Below, in pieces: positions 1 through 8,035 of a DNA stretch of 64,000 nucleotides. The notes under the pieces were generated by a model, which saw nothing but the letters and a program-made list of their open reading frames with translations, was not told where the DNA came from and did no database searches. The stretch lies in NCBI RefSeq assembly GCF_900107765.1, contig NZ_FNQY01000003.1:186001-250000 (forward strand), given 5' to 3'. Positions within the stretch are counted from its first letter, which is position 1. Each line of letters starts with the position of its first letter. This DNA is from Arachidicoccus rhizosphaerae. Its GTDB lineage: Bacteria > Bacteroidota > Bacteroidia > Chitinophagales > Chitinophagaceae. The position numbers and the translations under genes were made by a program.

Positions 1-682
1 TTCTGGAAAAGCCTTTTTGAATCAGAATATCCATTTCCTCTCTCAGATCTCTGCCACTATGCTGTTTAAAAGGACTTAATATATAAATTCTGGAACCATC
101 AGGTGCATTTCCTACCGCTTTAAGCACATCTGCCACGTCCTCTTTTTTAACCTCCTGACCACTGACCGGGGAAATAGTAACGCCGACTCTGGCATAAAGT
201 AATCTTAGGTAATCATAGATTTCCGTCATGGAGCCTACCGTAGATCGGGGTGACCGGGTGGTTACTTTTTGTTCAATGGCAATCGCCGGACATAAGCCCT
301 TAATATAATCGACATCCGGTTTATCCATTCGGGCCATAAATTGTCTTACGTAGGCATTGAGACTTTCCGCATAACGTCTTTGGCCCTCGGCAAATAGCGT
401 GTCAATGGTCAAGGAAGACTTTCCACTACCGGAAACACCCGTAACCACAATTAACTTATTCCTGGGAAGGGCTACCGAGACATTTTTCAGATTATGGGTA
501 CGGGCTCCTTTGATAAATATATCCTGACGCTTACTGGCCAGGACCTCCATTTGCTGAATATCCTCTATTTCTTGAGCGGCTTTATTTTCCTTCTTACTAC
601 GGATCGCATTTACGGCAGATTTTTCCTTACTGACCACGTTTTCAGCGGATTTCTTACGAATGGATGGTTTCTCGGTTTGCAT
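1..682 (-). CDS. uvrA: UvrA, excinuclease ABC subunit A (N-terminal part, cut by window edge)
   Basis: About 227 N-terminal residues of the nucleotide-excision-repair damage sensor, read on the minus strand from an ATG at 682-680. The rest lies left of the window. Seen: the core begins near residue 54 with the UvrA signature GARTHNLKN. A Walker A motif GVSGSGKSS follows at about residues 82-90, then FAEGQRRYAESL and MDKPDVDYIKGLCPAIAIEQK, all characteristic of the first ATPase half. In the family, UvrA dimers load UvrB onto damaged DNA in the cytoplasm. Odd: about 50 charged, Lys/Glu/Ser-rich residues precede the core, whereas E. coli UvrA starts almost at it. An internal ATG at about residue 45 (MEVLASKRQDIF) is an alternative start that would remove the extension. 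Identification is firm; the start is less so. Confidence 0.96.
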   Translation of the reverse strand, partial: MQTEKPSIRKKSAENVVSKEKSAVNAIRSKKENKAAQEIEDIQQMEVLASKRQDIFIKGARTHNLKNVSVALPRNKLIVVTGVSGSGKSSLTIDTLFAEGQRRYAESLNAYVRQFMARMDKPDVDYIKGLCPAIAIEQKVTTRSPRSTVGSMTEIYDYLRLLYARVGVTISPVSGQEVKKEDVADVLKAVGNAPDGSRIYILSPFKQHSGRDLREEMDILIQKGFSR

Positions 683-814
683 AATTAAGCATAAAGTTAC
701 TAATCAAAAGGGATTAAAAAATAAATATTTTCGTAAAAATGTAGCAAGTCATCCCAAATCACATCACCCATGTTAAAACACGTATATGTAAAATAAAAAA
801 AAAGAGGGATTTGA

Positions 815-847
815 TTTGGACATTATTTAACAAATTCCTTATTTTTG
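815..847 (+). promoter_or_regulatory. Bacteroidota-type promoter for the sigma factor gene
   Basis: A TTTG element at 815-818 is followed 21 bases later by TATTTTTG at 840-847, which matches the phylum's -33 TTTG / -7 TAnnTTTG consensus. The start codon of the sigma factor at 972 lies about 125 bases downstream. The surrounding 683-971 stretch is AT-rich and otherwise empty. It separates the divergent uvrA and sigma factor genes. Confidence 0.6.
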
Positions 848-971
848 TCCTGTTAAAACTTTATACGCCTATTGAGCATTTTTACTCTGAACTAAAATAA
901 TTCATTTGGAACAAGGCTGCTAATACCAGAAATTGAGAACTGCTGCCGAGATCCAGCTAAGTGAACTAACC

Positions 972-1562
972 ATGAGTAATAATGAATACCCACTGGATAC
1001 TCAATTAGTATCCAGATTCCAAAGAGGCGACCTGAACGCCTTGGAGCAACTAATTGAGAAGTATAAAGAGAAAATTTACACTTCCATTTTCTTTTTAGTA
1101 AAGGATAAGTATCTGGCAGAAGATATCTTCCAGGAAACTTTTATTCGCGTTATTGACACACTACGAAGTGGCCGTTACAATGAGGAGGGGAAAGTACTTC
1201 CCTGGATTATGCGTATCGCCCATAACCTGTGTGTAGACCATTTTCGCAGGGTCAAAAGAGCCCCTTTTGTCGCCACCGATCAAAATAACATGCGGGACAT
1301 CTTTGATGTCATGGGCATTCATCATAACGAAAATGCCGAAACAGAAAGAATCAAACAGGAGACATATCAGACCGTTAATCGCCTGCTGGATCATCTGCCC
1401 GCCAGCCAAAGAGAGGTCCTTGTACTGCGTCACTATGGAGATATGAGCTTTAAGGAAATAGCAAAACTGACGGATTGCAGTATTAACACAGCACTGGGCC
1501 GGATGCGTTACGGTTTATTAAATCTCCGCAAATTAATGGCAACCCATCAGATAGAATTATAA
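972..1562 (+). CDS. RNA polymerase sigma factor, sigma-70 family (ECF-like)
   Basis: A 196-residue two-domain sigma factor that would direct RNA polymerase to a subset of promoters. Seen: region 2 in the first half (GDLNALEQLIEKYKEKIY, then DIFQETFIRV) and region 4 near the C-terminus. Region 4 includes LPASQREVLVLRHYGDMSF followed by the helix-turn-helix EIAKLTDCSINTALGRMRYG. There is no region 1.1 or 3, as in ECF sigma factors. The open frame extends upstream to a TTG at 933, but the ATG at 972 starts right before conserved sequence and is preferred. No anti-sigma gene adjoins it, so control is probably transcriptional or by an unlinked factor. Highly similar small sigma factors are widespread in Bacteroidota. 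Its regulon cannot be read from this sequence. Confidence 0.9.
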   Translation: MSNNEYPLDTQLVSRFQRGDLNALEQLIEKYKEKIYTSIFFLVKDKYLAEDIFQETFIRVIDTLRSGRYNEEGKVLPWIMRIAHNLCVDHFRRVKRAPFVATDQNNMRDIFDVMGIHHNENAETERIKQETYQTVNRLLDHLPASQREVLVLRHYGDMSFKEIAKLTDCSINTALGRMRYGLLNLRKLMATHQIEL

Positions 1563-1627
1563 CCGGATTTCCAGGTATCCATGTACTAACTGCAGATTCC
1601 TTAAAAAATTTGCAGGATAAATACTTT

Positions 1628-1670
1628 AAAGGCCGTAGCTCCTTATTGGAAGGAGCTACGGCCTTTTTTA
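1628..1670 (+). terminator. Intrinsic terminator after the sigma factor gene
   Basis: A perfect 17-bp stem (arms 1628-1644 and 1650-1666) with a 5-base loop runs directly into a T tract ending about 1669. It lies 65 bases past the sigma factor stop. The stem is symmetrical and A-tailed on the other side, so it could work in both directions. Confidence 0.9.
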
Positions 1671-1829
1671 TTATTCCTTTTAACTGACACACCCAGTTAA
1701 AACTGTCTTTTTGCGTTTTTATGCGTTTCTCATGTTTTACTTGTGCATAAACCATTAAACCATTAACTTTATGGCATAAGCAGGCAAAATTTATGCAGGC
1801 CTGTTTTCATCATTTAAGAATTCGCATCA

Positions 1830-3566
1830 ATGCAAACATCACAAACCAAGTTTATAGCGCTGTTTCTGTCAGCCAGTCTTTTATCCGGATCAGTTATGAG
1901 TCAGAAATTCTTTAAAAAAACGCCTAAGGCCACGCATTGGGTCGACAGTGTTTATAATTCTCTCACGCCTGATCAGCGCTTAGCCCAACTCATGGTGCTC
2001 AGAGAAAGTGGGCTGGAAAATGGACAGCCTGAAATCTATGGAGAAAAAGTGATGGATCTGATCAAGCGTTACAATATCGGAGGAATCTGCTTATTTCAAG
2101 GCAGTCCCAAGGACCAGGCTCAAGTGCTGGCCGGTTTACAGAACGCGGCACAGACACCTCTGATGGTTTGTATTGATGGAGAAACAGGTCTGGGTATGCG
2201 CATGGACGGCGTTGATAAGTTCCCGGATCAGCTGACAATGGGTGCCATTCGAAACGGCAAAGACCTTATTTATAAAATTGGCGCTGCCATGGCCAGACAA
2301 TGCATCCGTATGGGCATTCAGGTCAATTATGCTCCCGTGGTGGATATTAATAATAATCCGGCCAATCCAGTCATTGGCTACCGGTCTTTTGGTCAGGATA
2401 AAAATGTCGTGGCAGATTATGGGGTGGCCATCATGAAAGGGATGCAAAATGAAGGGATTATGGCCTGCGCCAAACATTTTCCGGGACATGGGGATGTCTC
2501 TGTTGATTCCCACCTGGATTTGCCGGTTATAGAAAAGTCACTGGCTGAGCTGGAAAAGCTGGAACTGGTTCCTTTTAAAAAAGTATTTAAAGCAGGCATA
2601 GGTTCTGTCATGATTGCGCATTTATCCATTCCTAAGATTGAACCTACGCCCCATCTGGCCAGCAGCTTATCTCATAAATTTGTCACCGATTTACTGCGTA
2701 AAAAAATTGGATTTACCGGTCTCTCCTTCACAGATGCACTGGGCATGAAAGGAGTGGCCAAGTATTTTCCGCAGGGAGAAGTCTGCGTGATGTCCTTAAA
2801 AGCCGGCAATGATATGTTATGCCTGCCAGAGGATGTCGGGCTGGGAATTGAAAAAATAAACGCGGCCATTCAAAAAGGAGAACTCAGCTGGACAGAACTA
2901 GAACCTCGGGTAAAAAAAGTGTTATATGCCAAATACCATCTGGGGCTGAGCAGCGCTGACTCAAAAAATATTGCTTCGCAGAACCTGACCCAGGATTTAA
3001 ATAAGGAAGTAGCCTCTCTGAGTTCCGTAGTTGCCAAAAGGGCCCTGACCGCTGTCCGGTTGGAAAACAACAGGTTTATACCTTTAAGTCCAAATAAAAA
3101 GACAGCTTATCTGCAAGTAGGAGGCAAGCCTGAAGATATCCTGGCCAAAAGCCTGGAGGATAATGCAGGTACCCGGAATTATTATTTTGGTTATTCTGAC
3201 GACCTTTCTGAGGCCAATGAAATTCTATCCCAGATTAAAACCGGAAAATTTGACCGTATCGTCGTATCTATTGAAGGGTTCAGCAAAAGACCGGCAAATA
3301 ATTTCCAGATCAGTACTGCTGCCCTTAAACTCATCCGGGACATCGAAGATTACAATCATAGCGCAACCTTAATGGTAATGGGTAATCCCTATGCACTTAA
3401 AAACTTTACGGGTTATAAAAACCTACTGGTGAGCTATGAAGACGGCAGCGTCTTCCAGCAGGCGGTCTCCGATTTCCTGTTAGGTAAAACAGGTGCTCAG
3501 GGAAAACTGCCAGTCACAGTCACCGAAAAATTACCCTTTGGTACGGGCCTGGTTATCAAAAGATGA
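1830..3566 (+). CDS. Secreted glycoside hydrolase family 3, NagZ-like beta-N-acetylhexosaminidase
   Basis: A 578-residue exported GH3 enzyme. Seen: a hydrophobic signal segment (residues about 8-25, ending SVMSQ) and a GH3 N-terminal barrel to about residue 370. The barrel carries the NagZ-type motif KHFPGHGD at residues 215-222 followed by DSH, and SFTDALGM with the probable nucleophile Asp302. A C-terminal alpha/beta domain covers about residues 400-570. The KHFPGHGDxxxDSH loop is the family signature of enzymes that remove N-acetylglucosamine from muropeptides or glycoconjugates. Many Bacteroidota homologues continue into a beta-lactamase-like domain of roughly 400 residues. This one stops before it. 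The signal peptide suggests a periplasmic or surface role, unlike cytoplasmic NagZ. It stands alone between two terminators. Substrate not determined. Confidence 0.88.
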   Translation: MQTSQTKFIALFLSASLLSGSVMSQKFFKKTPKATHWVDSVYNSLTPDQRLAQLMVLRESGLENGQPEIYGEKVMDLIKRYNIGGICLFQGSPKDQAQVLAGLQNAAQTPLMVCIDGETGLGMRMDGVDKFPDQLTMGAIRNGKDLIYKIGAAMARQCIRMGIQVNYAPVVDINNNPANPVIGYRSFGQDKNVVADYGVAIMKGMQNEGIMACAKHFPGHGDVSVDSHLDLPVIEKSLAELEKLELVPFKKVFKAGIGSVMIAHLSIPKIEPTPHLASSLSHKFVTDLLRKKIGFTGLSFTDALGMKGVAKYFPQGEVCVMSLKAGNDMLCLPEDVGLGIEKINAAIQKGELSWTELEPRVKKVLYAKYHLGLSSADSKNIASQNLTQDLNKEVASLSSVVAKRALTAVRLENNRFIPLSPNKKTAYLQVGGKPEDILAKSLEDNAGTRNYYFGYSDDLSEANEILSQIKTGKFDRIVVSIEGFSKRPANNFQISTAALKLIRDIEDYNHSATLMVMGNPYALKNFTGYKNLLVSYEDGSVFQQAVSDFLLGKTGAQGKLPVTVTEKLPFGTGLVIKR

Positions 3567-3591
3567 TAAGCGTTACCGTTTTTTTACCGTG

Positions 3592-3618
3592 CCTAAATAA
3601 TTTTAGGTCAGTTTTTTT
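3592..3618 (+). terminator. Probable intrinsic terminator after the GH3 gene
   Basis: A short CCTAAA/TTTAGG stem (3592-3597 and 3602-3607) with a 4-base loop is followed by seven T at 3612-3618. The stem is weak, but its position 26 bases after the stop and the T tract fit a terminator. Confidence 0.5.
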
Positions 3619-3678
3619 ATAGCAAGGGCTTAACGGCTGAGGATGGTTCTTTTCCTGAAAGAAAACAGGATTACAGGT

Positions 3679-4314
3679 TTATTTTACCCGTTTTTCTTTT
3701 GCGCCGTGGGCGGAGATAAGGGTATCGGATCTATGCCCGCCACCGGTACTATCCGTATCCGGGAGCGCGGTTCTGCCTGCGACAGTTCCATTTTCTGGCA
3801 AAGAGACCGCTTCCAGACGAATCCCTATTTGTAAAATACCCACCAACGGTTCATCGGGCATCATGTGTTGTAAGACAAATCCATTGTCTCCGACAGGCAT
3901 TTTCTGGGGTGCCCTATTCAGTCTGACCCTGGTTTCAATGATTGAGCCTAAAGTATCACCCAACCACTGATCATTTTTAGCCAGTGGAAGATTTACTTCA
4001 TGGTATACGGCACTGTCTCCCGGAGCAATATAACCGTAACGCAGCAGCAGATTATCATATTTAAAAGCCTCCGTATGGCGTATTACCGCATAGAGCCGGT
4101 AAGCAATGGTAGAATCCTGAATTTGCATATGAATCCATGGCTGCAGCCTTTGGGGCCATAGCTGGTCGGGCAGATTTGCCAGCTTCTCCTGTCTGGTTAG
4201 CTGATCGGAACATCCCTGACCCATGACCAGCATAACTGACACAGCCAAGAGGCAGCCATACTGCCTAAGCCAATGATTCAGTCTGACTGGTATATAAATA
4301 TAAGGACGATGCAT
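3679..4314 (-). CDS. gldH: GldH-like gliding motility lipoprotein
   Basis: A 211-residue predicted lipoprotein. Seen: a hydrophobic N-terminal segment ending in a lipobox-like MGQGC with Cys35 as the lipidated residue. A GldH-like core follows at about residues 55-170 (IAYRLYAVIRHTEAFKYDNL, then LPLAKNDQWLGDTLGSI and GILQIGIRLE). The C-terminal 40 residues are Gly/Asp/His-rich and look disordered. Known: GldH is one of the accessory Gld lipoproteins needed for gliding and for normal function of the type IX secretion system in flavobacteria. It also persists in non-gliding members of the phylum. It sits 83 bases downstream of yicC on the same strand and may be co-transcribed with it. Family call from conserved spacing and motifs; moderately sure. 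Confidence 0.8.
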   Translation of the reverse strand: MHRPYIYIPVRLNHWLRQYGCLLAVSVMLVMGQGCSDQLTRQEKLANLPDQLWPQRLQPWIHMQIQDSTIAYRLYAVIRHTEAFKYDNLLLRYGYIAPGDSAVYHEVNLPLAKNDQWLGDTLGSIIETRVRLNRAPQKMPVGDNGFVLQHMMPDEPLVGILQIGIRLEAVSLPENGTVAGRTALPDTDSTGGGHRSDTLISAHGAKEKRVK

Positions 4315-4397
4315 ATCAGATGTTGATTATTGCTTAAGGGTATTTCATGATAAAGGGGGTGTGGACCTATCGTAGATCCGGACACGCAAAACCGGCA

Positions 4398-5273
4398 TTA
4401 CAATACATTTAAAATCTGCTCCTTGGCTTTTTCCAGCTCATCTTTCATTTGTACCACAAAGCGTTGGATATCCAGATCATAGGCTTTAGAACCGGTTGTA
4501 TTAATCTCACGACCAATTTCCTGGAGCACGAAACCCAGTTTTTTCCCTTTGGATTTACCCGGTTCGTTTAAAATCTCCTTAAAATAGGCACAGTGTGTCT
4601 TTAATCGAACCTGTTCCTCACTGATATCAATTTTTTCTATATAATAGACCAGTTCCTGTTCCAGTCGGTTGGCATCATAAGAATCCTTGCCAACATGGTC
4701 TTCCAGTATTTTGGTCAGGTGTTCTTTAATTTTGACCCGGCGATTCACTTCTTTTTCTGCAATCTGGGGCTGAAAAGATTCAATGTTATTGATCCTGAGC
4801 AATAAATCTTTCTCCAAGGCAGCACCTTCATCCTCTCTGTGTTTGACAATTCCGTCCAGCGCATTTTGCAGGATTCCTTCAAAATCCAGATATTCTTCCT
4901 CCGTCAGCACTTCCGTGGAATTGGAGATAACTTCCGGCAATTTTAAAACAGCACCCAGCAGGTGCTCTGTTGACGCATTCAATTCTCTGGCCAGCCTTTC
5001 AACAGAAATATAAAAATGTTTGGCCAGATCAGCATTTAAGGCGACTGATTTTCCGGCACCGTTTTGTTTAATGGTCACGGTACATTCAACACTGCCGCGT
5101 ATTAGTTGATCTGCAATCAGATTGCGGATTTTGAACTCAAAAGGCTTCAACAAAACGGGCAGGTTCAACCGGATATCATACTGCTTGCCATTCAGAGATT
5201 TAATCTCCACTAAAAAGGTTTTGTCTCCGATTAATTGTTCCCAGCGGCCATAGCCTGTCATTGAAAGAAGCAT
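4398..5273 (-). CDS. yicC: YicC/YloC family endoribonuclease
   Basis: A 291-residue cytoplasmic protein. Seen: the N-terminal YicC signature MLLSMTGYGRWE and EIKSLNGKQYDIRLNLP. The C-terminal DUF1732 part includes KLGFVLQEIGREINTTGSKA, the most conserved block of the family. It ends with a helical, Glu/Lys-rich tail. Length matches the family (about 290). YicC proteins are reported RNA-cleaving proteins involved in RNA turnover and stationary-phase survival. In many genomes yicC is followed by gmk (guanylate kinase), which is not the case here; gldH follows instead. Divergent from the sensor kinase gene with about 100 bases between them. Confidence 0.93.
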   Translation of the reverse strand: MLLSMTGYGRWEQLIGDKTFLVEIKSLNGKQYDIRLNLPVLLKPFEFKIRNLIADQLIRGSVECTVTIKQNGAGKSVALNADLAKHFYISVERLARELNASTEHLLGAVLKLPEVISNSTEVLTEEEYLDFEGILQNALDGIVKHREDEGAALEKDLLLRINNIESFQPQIAEKEVNRRVKIKEHLTKILEDHVGKDSYDANRLEQELVYYIEKIDISEEQVRLKTHCAYFKEILNEPGKSKGKKLGFVLQEIGREINTTGSKAYDLDIQRFVVQMKDELEKAKEQILNVL

Positions 5274-5376
5274 ATTCTGATAAATTTTAAAACAAACCTA
5301 CTTAATTTTGGCTAAATTGCCCTGTAAATTCAATTTTAGGGTCCGTCTGAGGGGCAAAATTAAGCCCTTATTACAC

Positions 5377-6354
5377 ATGAAAAAACATAAGTTCTATTTT
5401 ATTTCATTTACCTATTGGTTTTTGCTGCTCTATATAGTCTCTGCACTGGTATGGTGGTTTATTTCTTTAGAAGCCCAGAACAAACAAATGTTTTTTTACA
5501 GGTATGAACAACTAAGGACAGACGATTACCAATATCAGGACAAAGTTTTGGCCTTGCAGGATGCCCGACACCGTAAATCCCTGCAATACGTGGGAGAGGG
5601 GCTGACCTTTCTGTTTTTAATTATGGTGGGTGCGGCTTATGTATATAGGACCATACGTCAGGGATTCAAGCAGGCCGACCAACAGCAAAACTTCATGATG
5701 GCTATAACGCATGAGCTCAAAACGCCCATCGCGGTTTCCAGACTCAATCTGGAGACTCTGCTGAAGCGAGACCTTAGCTTAGAACAGCAGCGTAAACTGC
5801 TGGAAAATACCCTCAGCGAAACCAAAAGGCTGAATACACTGACCAGCAATATCCTGACCACCGCCCAGCTGGAAAGTGGCCAACATGCATTGAGTGCAAA
5901 AGAACTCAATTTATCAAATATTCTTCAGGATCAGATATCACAGTTTAAACTGCGTTATCCACAAAGAGAATTCAGTCTGAACTTAACCCCTGAACTATGG
6001 ATTAAAGGTGAGCAGTTGTTGCTGGAACTACTCATCAGTAACCTGCTGGAAAACGCAGTGAAATATGCGCCCGGTCTTACACCTATTACCGCTACTTTGG
6101 AAAATCTGAAAGGTAAATACGCCGCTTTGCATATTGCAGATCAGGGTCCTGGCATTCCCACAACTGAAAAGGCCAGAATTTTTGATAAATTCTACAGAGC
6201 CGGCAATGAATCCACCCGTACAACAAAGGGCACCGGACTCGGACTTTATTTATGTAAAAGGATTACCAAGGAACACGGAGGATTGATTCAGTTAGCGGAT
6301 AATCAGCCAAATGGTGCTATCTTTACGATACAGTTTCCATTACTAAAACATTAG
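5377..6354 (+). CDS. Two-component sensor histidine kinase (HisKA/HATPase_c)
   Basis: A 325-residue membrane kinase starting at ATG 5377; the frame opens further upstream only with a TTG at 5308. Seen: two membrane segments (residues about 8-30 and 75-92) enclosing a short periplasmic loop of about 45 residues. The HisKA box ITHELKTPIAV has the phospho-acceptor His112. The HATPase blocks are NLLENAVKYAP (N), DQGPGIP (G1), FDKFYR (F) and GTGLGLYL (G2). There is no HAMP or PAS domain between membrane and kinase core. The response regulator gene starts 8 bases after its stop, so the pair is one operon. The small sensor loop gives no clue to the signal. Confidence 0.93.
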   Translation: MKKHKFYFISFTYWFLLLYIVSALVWWFISLEAQNKQMFFYRYEQLRTDDYQYQDKVLALQDARHRKSLQYVGEGLTFLFLIMVGAAYVYRTIRQGFKQADQQQNFMMAITHELKTPIAVSRLNLETLLKRDLSLEQQRKLLENTLSETKRLNTLTSNILTTAQLESGQHALSAKELNLSNILQDQISQFKLRYPQREFSLNLTPELWIKGEQLLLELLISNLLENAVKYAPGLTPITATLENLKGKYAALHIADQGPGIPTTEKARIFDKFYRAGNESTRTTKGTGLGLYLCKRITKEHGGLIQLADNQPNGAIFTIQFPLLKH

Positions 6355-6362
6355 ACACGCAC

Positions 6363-7073
6363 ATGACAACAGCAAATAGCGGAAATATATTATTAGTTGA
6401 AGATGAAGAGAATTTACATGACACCTTAAAGCTTAACCTTGAACTAGAAGGCTATAGTGTTACTTCTGCCTTTGATGGTAATAAGGCTTTAAAAGCGGTG
6501 GAAAATGAGTATTTCGACTTGATTATTATGGATGTCATGCTTCCCGAGCTGGACGGCATCAGTGCCACTGAACGCATCCGGATCCAGAATATAGAGACTC
6601 CTATATTAATTCTTAGCGCTAAAAACACAACACAAGACAAAGTAACAGGATTGAAGAAAGGGGCCGATGATTATCTGACAAAGCCCTTTGATCTGGAGGA
6701 GCTCTTACTAAGAGTATATAAACTCATAGAAAAAAACAAGAAGTTGCAGGATAAGGAATCGATCAGCGATTCTTTTATCTTCGGTGATAACCAGATATTT
6801 TTTAATGCGCAGCAGGCCACGACCTGGGATGGGAAGACCATTGAACTCAGTAAGAAAGAAACCATGCTGCTTAAGTTGCTTTTTGAAAACAAAAATGAAG
6901 TAGTACCCCGGGAAAAAATCCTACAGGTTGTCTGGGGCTATAACGTATTTCCGGCTACCAGAACCATCGATAATTTTATTTTGAACTTCAGAAAATACTT
7001 TGAAAAAGACAGCCGCAATCCCAGCTATTTTCACTCTGTACGGGGCGTTGGTTATAAATTTACCGACAATTAA
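6363..7073 (+). CDS. OmpR/PhoB-family response regulator
   Basis: A 236-residue transcription regulator, partner of the preceding kinase. Seen: a receiver domain with the acidic pocket (LVEDEEN), phospho-acceptor Asp57 in IIMDVMLPE, and Lys107 in LTKPFD. A C-terminal winged-helix DNA-binding domain follows from about residue 135, with ATRTIDNFILNFRKYF as recognition region and HSVRGVGYKF in the wing. Length and layout are standard for the OmpR family. It begins 8 bases after the kinase stop, and its own TAA is immediately followed by the ATG of the AraC-type gene. Three genes are therefore probably translated from one message. Confidence 0.95.
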   Translation: MTTANSGNILLVEDEENLHDTLKLNLELEGYSVTSAFDGNKALKAVENEYFDLIIMDVMLPELDGISATERIRIQNIETPILILSAKNTTQDKVTGLKKGADDYLTKPFDLEELLLRVYKLIEKNKKLQDKESISDSFIFGDNQIFFNAQQATTWDGKTIELSKKETMLLKLLFENKNEVVPREKILQVVWGYNVFPATRTIDNFILNFRKYFEKDSRNPSYFHSVRGVGYKFTDN

Positions 7074-7898
7074 ATGTTGTTAAAGGGAAAGCCTGGTGCA
7101 ATGGAAGTTATTGCCATGGATAAAGGCTGTTATGTAGGCCATAATATACTGGCCAGGCATTATGACCATATTATTGCCAGCGAGACCCTATATCCCATGG
7201 GATACAGTTCAGACTGGCACTATCACCAAAACCCGCATTTCTCCCACATCCTTTATGGCGGAAGCCAGGAAATTAATGAAAACAATACTAAGATTCAGCA
7301 ACCTGGTGAAGGATTTTATTATTATCCCGGTATCGCCCACCAAAATATTCAATACAGGGTTCAAACGAGGATCTTTAATGTTGAATTAGGAAGCGGCTTT
7401 TTCGAAAAGTACCAGTTAAACATACCCCCTGAAACACTCATGTTCTCCGAAAATTTGCAATTAAACGCATCGGGACTTGTAAAAATTCTACGGGAACATT
7501 GGTTACAGGATGACCAGAGTACGTTGTCGATCAATCAACTTACCGTTGAACTAATCACTCATGCGGCAGATAATATTAGTTTTTTTCCCGGCTGGGCAAA
7601 GAAAATCAGGCCTTTGCTGTATGACACCTGGAATCAGCCCGTTTCTTTACAAGAAATATCAAAACTCCTGGACATTCACCCTGTCACCTTATCCAAGTAC
7701 TTCTCAAAATACTTCGGTTGTACACTTGGCGAGTATCGTCGCAGGATAAAAATAGAGCGCGCTTTGCCTTTAATCCGTCAGGGAAAATATACGTTGACCG
7801 AAATCGCCTATTTATGTGAGTTTTGTGACCAGGCTCATTTTACCAAAACTTTCCACCGGATAACAGGATTTTCACCTAAACAATATAAGGCCCTTTAA
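7074..7898 (+). CDS. AraC-family transcriptional regulator with N-terminal cupin
   Basis: A 274-residue regulator. Seen: an N-terminal cupin-like sensing domain in the first 110 residues (SDWHYHQNPHFSHILYGG, with a His cluster, and a later PGIAHQNIQY). Two AraC helix-turn-helix units follow at about residues 180-274 (SLQEISKLLDIHPVTLSKYF, then LTEIAYLCEFCDQAHFTKTF and ITGFSPKQYK). The ATG directly abuts the TAA of the response regulator gene, suggesting translational coupling. An internal ATG at 7101 is a possible alternative start. The next gene, a secreted DUF885 protein, follows on the same strand after 137 bases and is a candidate target. The ligand is unknown. Confidence 0.88.
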   Translation: MLLKGKPGAMEVIAMDKGCYVGHNILARHYDHIIASETLYPMGYSSDWHYHQNPHFSHILYGGSQEINENNTKIQQPGEGFYYYPGIAHQNIQYRVQTRIFNVELGSGFFEKYQLNIPPETLMFSENLQLNASGLVKILREHWLQDDQSTLSINQLTVELITHAADNISFFPGWAKKIRPLLYDTWNQPVSLQEISKLLDIHPVTLSKYFSKYFGCTLGEYRRRIKIERALPLIRQGKYTLTEIAYLCEFCDQAHFTKTFHRITGFSPKQYKAL

Positions 7899-8035
7899 AG
7901 GGAATCATCCATTACCAAACGCTAATTTCATACAATTTTTATTGGCATTTCTTGTCCATTTTTGCGCTCTGTTCTGCCTGTTCACTTAAAAACAGGTGGA
8001 CCCGGAAACATACATGATTTGACTTAAACAATTCT

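Noticed and set aside
933-971. Extended start of the sigma factor at a TTG
   Set aside because: The 13 added residues are not family-like, and an ATG at 972 sits before the first conserved block.
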